From the NCBI RefSeq assembly GCF_964340395.1, contig NC_135549.1:9369342-9433341 (forward strand): a DNA stretch of 64,000 bases, read 5' to 3'. Of this stretch, positions 52,301 to 61,300 are shown one piece after another; positions within the stretch are counted from its first letter, which is position 1, and each line of letters starts with the position of its first letter. The translations under genes were made by a program, and so were the position numbers. Below the pieces are notes generated by a model, which had not been told where the DNA came from, searched no databases, and saw nothing but the letters and a program-made list of their open reading frames with translations. The DNA comes from Glandiceps talaboti (taxonomy: Eukaryota > Hemichordata > Enteropneusta > Spengelidae).

Positions 52301-55300
52301 CTTGAGGGAATGATTCATTGGAATGGTCCGTTACAGTGATATGTGACTAAAATAAACTTTGAAGTCTTCAACTCACTCTAGCCTAGCTGTTACTTGAGGG
52401 TGCAAGTTTATTCATTGCAAAAATCCATTTCCATAAAACATTCTTACAAGGGTTGATATCCATTAGACTATAAATCATGGCCTGATACAAGGTGATGAAG
52501 TGAGTTTCATACAAATCATATTGCTATCGGTATCAGCTGTTGACTGCAAGTAAATCACTTGATGCTATAGAATGGAATCAGCTGGCTGCTTGGTACTACA
52601 CATACACGTATATATATGCAACAAAAAAAACTTTAGAATTTGTTACTGGAGAAGAGCAAAATATTTGCCTGAGAAATGACCACTGTATTGAAAACATGGC
52701 TGATTTATTTTGAAGTTGTTGTATCAACATTAACACAACTACACTAACAGTACTGATATCAACACTAACACAACTACACTAACAGTTCTGGTATCAACAC
52801 TAACACAACTACACTAACAGTTCTGGTATCTGCAAAACCATCTTTGCTGATATCTCCATGCTTCCGACAAAGTTTTATAAACAGTACTGTAACAGCATAT
52901 ACATATTAAAGTTATAATCTCTAACAAATTTGAGGTTGGTATATTTTTATACAAAAGCGTAATATCATAAGATTACGGGGTTGACATCATTATGGTAACA
53001 TTTTGAGATTGTCCAGGTCAACCTACATAACTTTGGTAAAGTATACCCAACAAGAAATGGCAAGGATGCCATCAGTTTGGACATTCGTTGCAATGATTCA
53101 ATACACATATGATGGACTAAGTGATAGCAATGATTTAATGCATGTATGGTAACAAAGTGACGGAAAAAGCAATTACAATTAAGACTGATGGCTGGTCCTG
53201 AACTTGTTGTCATTGCAGGAGACGTACTCTGGCACCTTTCCTGTCACTCTCAACATACCAATTTCATGTTGTAATGTAGTCTGTAAGGTACGCCGTGACG
53301 GGCGCCCTCAAACATTGGCCAACCCCTGTGAGAGGAGGCCGGTGAGGGCGAAACGTCACAACGAATCTTACAGTCTAGTTGTAATGAAGAACGATTAGTA
53401 TTCATAGTTTCTGGTATGGTTGTGAAATGATTGCCTCTTAACCCATCTTTCAACTTCTCTATAATTGTCAATCTGACTGGTGGAGATCCGTTATGCTATA
53501 ATTTAGTCTACAGTTCATAGCATCATTATTACATGTATCAACTTCCCTTTTTCATTTCAACTCATCATTGTTATTGTTCAGAGTCAGAGTATGAAATTAA
53601 ATCTGCCTGAGTTCCTATGGTACAAGGGATGGAAATCTATTAGTAAGTAAGTAACTTTAATTACCAGATTTCCTCTCAAGTACCAGGGTTCTCAAACTTT
53701 TACATGTAACAAAAACATGTTTACAGTGTGTGTCATTATGCCAGTGCATTGTCACACAGATTCCAAGGTTGTTTTGGGTTCAGAGATATAAACGAAACAT
53801 ATGACCACTATTTAGAATTGAGTATTTGAAGATAATCATACACGCCTACTTGAGTTGAGTTGAGTTTTATTTGGGTAAAAATTAAACAAGTACATATTAA
53901 AATACAAAGTATAAAAATCACTGAGGATAAAACATAAAAGTATTTTTAAAACACTTGTTTTCAATGTGGTCCTCCTAGGGGTATTCAAAATGCCATGGCA
54001 ATAATGGTACCAAAAAAATTAAAATGTATTACAGAAAACATGACAAAGTACCAAATAGAGTTATAAAATACACACTGATTACACCCACAATTAAAAAGAG
54101 GAAGGACTAAAATGGTAAAAAATATTATGTTCTTTAACCTCTAGTTTGTTCCATAGAAAAGATTTGACATGACTTTTAAAACTATTTTTTTGTATGAGAT
54201 TGTTTCACTGAGAGTGGGAGACTATTCCAAAGACCAATGCCTGTGTAGGCGAATGAACTCTTACCCATACCACTGACTCTTGGAACTACACATGACAGTT
54301 CACAGTTGGTACATATACATTATACATGTAATATTTTCTAATGTCTGTCCTCAATACCCTGGTATTTGTAATGTCGTACGCATATACTCCAAAGAACAAC
54401 AGTAAAAACATGGGCAATCTAATAAAAATCTGACACTTTTTTTCAGTTTGATATATTTTGACTAAATTCATAAAGAGTCTCCGCCTAACATGACTACCAT
54501 CATTATGCTTGACTTCTTTGATGTAAATGTATGCAAATAATAACCTTACTGTGAACTAGCTAGGAGACAATTCAAAACCATTCAACTACCAGTATACAAT
54601 GTTGAAAGTGATGAATGGGAGATGGCACTACATGGTACTGTATTGTACCTACTATGCTTCACTACATGTATGTCAATACAGTATATCTTGTGTAACCATT
54701 ATTACTGATCAGACAAATACCAAACCCCAAAAAACTTTATACGTTTCAGATAATTGACCAACACAAAAACATTTTCACACAAAGAATATGACAACAAACT
54801 TTCAGATAAAACATGCACAAATACAAACAACTGAAAAAATGAACTTTGGTTGAACATTTACAGTCAAATTTTTTAACTAGTTTTTGTAATTTTTTGTAAT
54901 TGTTAGAAATTTCTTTAGAATTGACATACATAATTAACTACAGGAGTAAATAATACCAATAAACAGTTCAACTGCAGTTGAAAATGACAATTTTGTACAT
55001 GTTTGTATGAAGCTGAAGGTCACTTCTTTTCTGAAGTACAAATGTACAGTACGCCAGGTTTTACTTTACTTTGACTTGACTTTTTGCAACCCTCATCCAA
55101 TGTTTAAAGTGATAGCAAATCAAAATGACTTCCTACATTTACAAATTTGTATGTAAAGACAGCAAGCCTAGCTTTAATAGGACCTATATGGAGTGAATTT
55201 CATATGAAGGAAAGCAAAGTAAAATGCATTACATGTATAGCACTACTAGTACAGTATGACTGGTTCATACCAAAACTGACCAATGCTAGCTACATGTGGT

Positions 55301-58300
55301 ATTCCTGTTTTTGAAAGGAAATATCTGAATTCATAGCATCATGATTTATGACTCATACTCTCTTTTGCATCACTGTAGTGAAAAGTTGAAAAAGATTTTT
55401 GAAAAAAAAATATATCAATTTTAGAACTCTTCAAAAATATTACAACTTCTAAATTAAAATTAATGTTGATATCATAATGACAACCCTGTGTATTTCTACA
55501 GAGTTACCATTAATAATGACAGTGTATGTGTCTATGATCTAGAGCTGCAATAATTTAGATATGGAAATCACCAAAATGAGAGAAAATAACTAAAACTGCT
55601 GAGCTACCCACAACATTTTCAGCCATTTTCTTTCCATGGCCATGGTGGCTGCCATGATGTCATAATTTTCTGAAAAGAATTGAAACTCATCTGTCAAAAA
55701 TATGAAAACTAGAACGTATAGCCATCAAACTTATGGGGCATTCCTGTGGAGAACAGCACTTGTGAGACCAAACTAACATACCAGTAATCCATTAAGACAA
55801 TTTGAAACAAATCAAATGGTAAGAGTCGTAATTCCCCTACTGAGCAGGTCAAAATGAAGTATTGTGATTCTTCATATTGCAGTCACACACATAGAGATAT
55901 CTTAAGTGTTAAAGCCTTTACCCTCTATACAGAAAGTGGTAAGAACTTTCACATGTTGACCAAGCAAACATCAGAAACCTTTGTGTATGCATCTTTTTTG
56001 TCAATGATAAACAGTGCTTTGACTATGCCGACAGTGTGTTGTTGAAATTAGAACGAGTTGAATAGCTATTGAATAGTACACAGTTCAACATTAAAAATAT
56101 GTCAGGTCTAACTCAATGGATATTTTTATCAAATGACTGTTACGTCCATTGTCTATGCTCGCTTTATGTACAAGACCTAGATTCTTCTGCACCCAGTTGT
56201 GTACACAATTTCTGTAAGTCTCAAACCACAGAGATTAGCCCCTGTTTGCACTGTATATGCATAGCTTGAGACAATTGGTATACTCATAGACACTACACGA
56301 AAGGGTCTATGGTATATACTCAAATAAAGTCAGGTTACCCAAGGACACATTGTTATTTAAATTAGACTTCTTTGCATAAAGATACTCTGATGGCATGGAA
56401 GGCACGACTTTCCAATGCCTCATGGCTATAAACCCGGATATCATTAGTAACCTCAGTTTCCTGGTTCAGTGTTTTTTAATTTCAACTTCACTTTCCATCA
56501 ATTTCCATTGTAAGGGTGCAAAAGTTATAGATAATTATTTTTATCTGTTGGTTTCTTCAAAACCATATTTTACACACTCAATGTACTACCGGATATTACA
56601 CATGAATGCATAATGTATTAAAAACAAATGTATAATTAGGACAATTCTTGAGACACGCAGGAAATTTATGAATCGTGTAAGGTAATATTTGCAATACATA
56701 TACTTCTCATTTTTTTCATTCTCCATATAATTTCCTGTGTACAGTCATGTAAATTTTTGTTTGGTTTTGTATGTTACTGATGAGCAGTAATGCTCAAGGT
56801 GAATAAATAATTGTACTGAATACAGATCCTGAGCACAAGAGGAAGAAACCATACATTGTACAGTTCGGGGTTCAACCCATAGTTTTGGAGAATACATAAT
56901 GTATCTACAGGTGTACCAGTCCTTCTAATAAATTTATAGAAATATTAGCTCCTGCATATACACTTTATATAAAAAATAGATTGATATTCAAAGTGAGGTA
57001 AGAAATCAAATCAGATTAAATCAATTCACAGATTTTAATTATTATATTTGTACGTAGAAATTGAAATAGTGATTAATAGTCATAAATACAATGATCAGTC
57101 ATATGAGTCTGAAAAAACTTAAAGAAGAAGTTTGATCAACTAACTTCCTCCACTCAAGGTTGTCCTTTTAATTCATTGCTAAATAAGGACATGGCCAGTC
57201 CAGGATGTCAAGTTCTAATCTGAAGGGCATGTGACCTTTCAAATTCAATGTCACCTATAGGCTGTCAAGGTTTGAACTCTGGTGATTGTGATAATGTGAT
57301 TATAAATACAGCGTTTCTTGTCTTTTTGGCCTTTAGATTACAAGTTCTCTTTGTTGATGCAAGTATACAATGTTTACAAGTATATATTATATACATCAAT
57401 TTATGCCAATATTCAGAAAAGGCGGCATACATACCGTTTACTGTATTTGGATGGGATTTCATCATAGAAATGGATGACGTTTAGGATCTATTTGCAATAC
57501 TTTGAGGAGTGTTTGAGATGAGCAGGTCTTGGTGAGAACTTTCTGACAAGGTTTACTTTTATACTGAGCTACTACTTACATGCAGACTGTTGAAAAGTCA
57601 CAAGCCAAAAGTGTTGAAACGAAAAAAAGTGAAATTGAGCATCATGATACCCTTCAGAACTGCTATCATCTTGATTACGATTTACAAATGTACATGCAAA
57701 CTTTTAGTTTTCCACATTCTAATTTCTAATGAACAATAAGAAGATAAATGGTTTGATAAAATCTTAACATTCAAGGAACAAATGGCTTGAACTGGCAATT
57801 ATGCACTTCTTATCATTATACAGCATTCTTCTAAATGGGTATCTATCTGAAAATACTTTAGCTATGTGTCAATACTGGCACATGTACATTGTAAATCTAG
57901 AATGTACAAGTGTGAATGCATTGTAAATGGGTAGATATTTTAACAAAGGCAAAGGAACATCTAGAAAGACTGTCTCAGACATGTGCCAAAACATCTATGA
58001 TGTACACTGTACATGAGTTCATGCTTCTAGAAAAGACTATCCTTAATTATGTAAATACATGTACATGGCATGCTTGCCAGAGAGGCTGTCTGAGAACTTG
58101 CATGGTAAAAGACACTGGTGAGAAATTCTGATCATGCTCTTTGGTAAGTTATAACTTTTCCTGTACATTCAAATTGTTTGGCAGCTAATACCTTGCAAGA
58201 TGACAAATGACTGTAAATTTATCATAATTAGCAATATTACAACACCAAAGTTGCCGACATCATATTTAGATACTTGAAACCACCTGTTGTTAAGGGCATT

Positions 58301-61300
58301 GACAGGTCCTCTATTACACTTCATAAGTCACATACTCAATCATAGCAACTTCACACCTCATTGAATAAATGAAATTCATCTCCCCATGTCTGGCTGAAGT
58401 GTTAAAGAAAACAAACGCTTCCTTTGATGTGGTTAATTTAATGAATCTGTACCAGGGGTTACCCTAGATGATGAAATAATACATATTTACAAAACTCCCT
58501 CAGCTATCATCAATAATCCTAAGTTATTACATGTACACCCTTTCAACTCCAGCTGCACACAGAAAATTGGAGCTGCTTGAGCACAGTTATGAGATACTCT
58601 AGACGAATTTCATTTTGGTGGCTTTTGTTTGATCTTTGCACTCTGACGTGATTACATACCACTTCTTTGGTGATCCACCACGTCCATACAATGTTTTGTA
58701 ATATTTTGAGAGTTGAATACTGCCGATGTTGAGTTTCGTACAACAAAACAGAAATCTCTTAGCATGGAGTGGTGATTCATGACGAAAGGTGAAGAGTTTA
58801 TGAATGAAAAGATTCAATACTGGTCAGTGAGAATGGCATTATCTTTGATTTTTTTGTGTGATATTATAATTGAAAACAGTGAGTATTATAAATTACCCTC
58901 TTAAACATCTCCATTTGCATACATTCTCAGAGCTTGCCATTTTGAAGGGAAATCAAAATAATCACATTAATAACTGTTATGTTGTGAATTGAGTGCTCAC
59001 ATATCTTTGTTCCTTTTAAGCCACCACTATCATTCCTTCTGATAGAAGAAAACTGAACTATAAATTCTACATAGTAGCCTTGTGATCAGAATATATTGCC
59101 ATTGTTTTAAAAAATGTCTTCCATTTTTAATAGTAAATTCACATTCCAGTAATATCACATGAAAAAAACCACTATCACAGACATACGTTCAAATTAATAC
59201 TAACAAATTACATTATGTGCCATCACTGGGGTTCAGCTTTTTGAAACACTTTTTTTTGAGCCAAGGGGAAAGCATGAAAATGCACTCACAGCTGCATTGA
59301 TTCTACTCCATTAACAACACACTGAGATCTAGTCAATCAAATATCAGTGTTGGGGGTTTATGGTAATGTCAGCAAACTTGTCAGAAGACAACCACTCTTA
59401 TCACAAATTCTAAGGTGTTTGATATTGGCATGTCAGAATAAGAATAGTATCTAGGTTAGGTGGTATCTGCCTACTTGTGCCTGCCTACCAGCTTGCTGGG
59501 ACCATCTAGCCTCCTTGTACCACCTACCACCTACCAGCACCGTACCACCTACATTGTACCAGCACCCTCATTATACAGACTACATTTGTACCAGCACCCT
59601 CCTAATGTACCAACTACTGTAGCCTCCTGGTACTAACCAGTCTCCTTGAAACCTACCAGCACCCTCCTTGTACCACCTACATTGTACCAGCACCCTCCTT
59701 GTACCAAGTACATTGTACCAGCACCCTCCTCACACCAACTACTGTAGCCTCCTGGTACTAACCAGCCTCCTTGTACTACATTGTACCTACCAGCACCCTC
59801 CTTGTACCAAGTACATTGTACCAGCACCCTCCTCACGCCAACTACTGTAGCCTCCTTGTACTACATTGTACCTACCAGCACCCTCCTTGTACCAAGTACT
59901 GTAGCTTCCTTGTACCAACTAGCCTCCTGAACCAAATCTATCATAGAATTGAACCATGTTGTGGGGTCACACTGATCATGTAATTTCATTAGATAGATTC
60001 AGGCTAATATATATGTACCAATGGATAGATACTAACTTAAAGATAGCCAGCACAGGACTACTGGGATATATATGATTGTGACGCACACATGTATGTTTGT
60101 AACATCACAGAATACAAACTTTTCTAAAACCTTACAGTGGTTGAGGTATTATTAGTATTTGATACACCATTGGGTAACTGGTTATTGTTAGCTGAGGGGT
60201 TAAAAACCATTGACAAAATAGTCTTACCACTGTAGTCCAGTCAAGCCTGTGTTTGGGTTCGATTAAATTTGCCAGGCTTTAAATTTGTTCGGGGAAAGAG
60301 TGTTGTTCGGTTTGAAGTTTTCCCTAGGGTCAGTTTCCTCCTGCACTAACACCGAACCCACGAGGGATTGCCATCACTGACTTCTTGGGAGGCAAGTTGA
60401 TAAAGTTTACTTTAAATAAAGACTAAAACATCATCACAATTCTGAACAACAATGGACACTAAAAAAGACTACAAACAAGCTGTTATATGCAAAGTTCTGA
60501 GAGATTTTAGGGAAATTGATTATTAATATCAGGAAAATTTGGTCCTTGAGGCATAGTCTATCTAAAACCAGTTTAGATGTCTTTGTTGAAATCATACAGC
60601 TTAAAGACAAGGCTGTGACTTCAGTGGAAAAGGAATTACAAAGTTATACTCAGACCATGTGTAGTCATTGGACTTAAAAGCTGAACCTGGTCATTCAAAT
60701 CAAACTGTTGTCATGGAAACACCAATGATTAAATACCACATATGGAAAATTATACAGATATACGAATATTATATTAATCAAATCATAGCTATTAATTAAT
60801 ACAGTATATTATTCATAAATATCATATTTAATACTTGAAATGAACAAGTTTTCAGGAATATTAATATCCTTAGTTTGAAAGGGGAAATATTTCTAACTAA
60901 GCCTACCAGATTACAAGTACTACCTTTATATTACCGTTTATAGTGTTATTGGTATAGTTTTTCAGTTCCTTCTACTTTAAATAGCAGTATTTCATGATAG
61001 AGGAAACTATGGAAGTTGCAATCTGAAATGGTAGGATTTTCATACTGTTCATTTGTTACCGCTAGCTTTTAAAACTTCCTTGGTAGATTTTCAGTCATTC
61101 TGATTAATATAAATAATACATTGCAAGTCACTTCTGAGTCTACACAATTTTATGAGATACATATTACAATTTTGAACAAATGCAATTAGTGCCAAAAGTA
61201 TATTATATTGCAGGTACCATTTGCCCTGTGCATTGCAATCAGTGGTTTCTAAGTTCACTTCTACTAAGCCAACACCCTAGGGTAAGGTACTCTAATTGGA

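Noticed and set aside
59633-59983. Repetitive Tyr/Pro-rich frames on both strands
   Set aside because: By-products of the degenerate minisatellite at 59.5-59.9 kb.
60230-60430. tRNA-derived SINE suggested by GGGTTCGATTA
   Set aside because: Only part of a B-box is present and no A-box or defined ends were found; left as an unclassified repeat-like segment.
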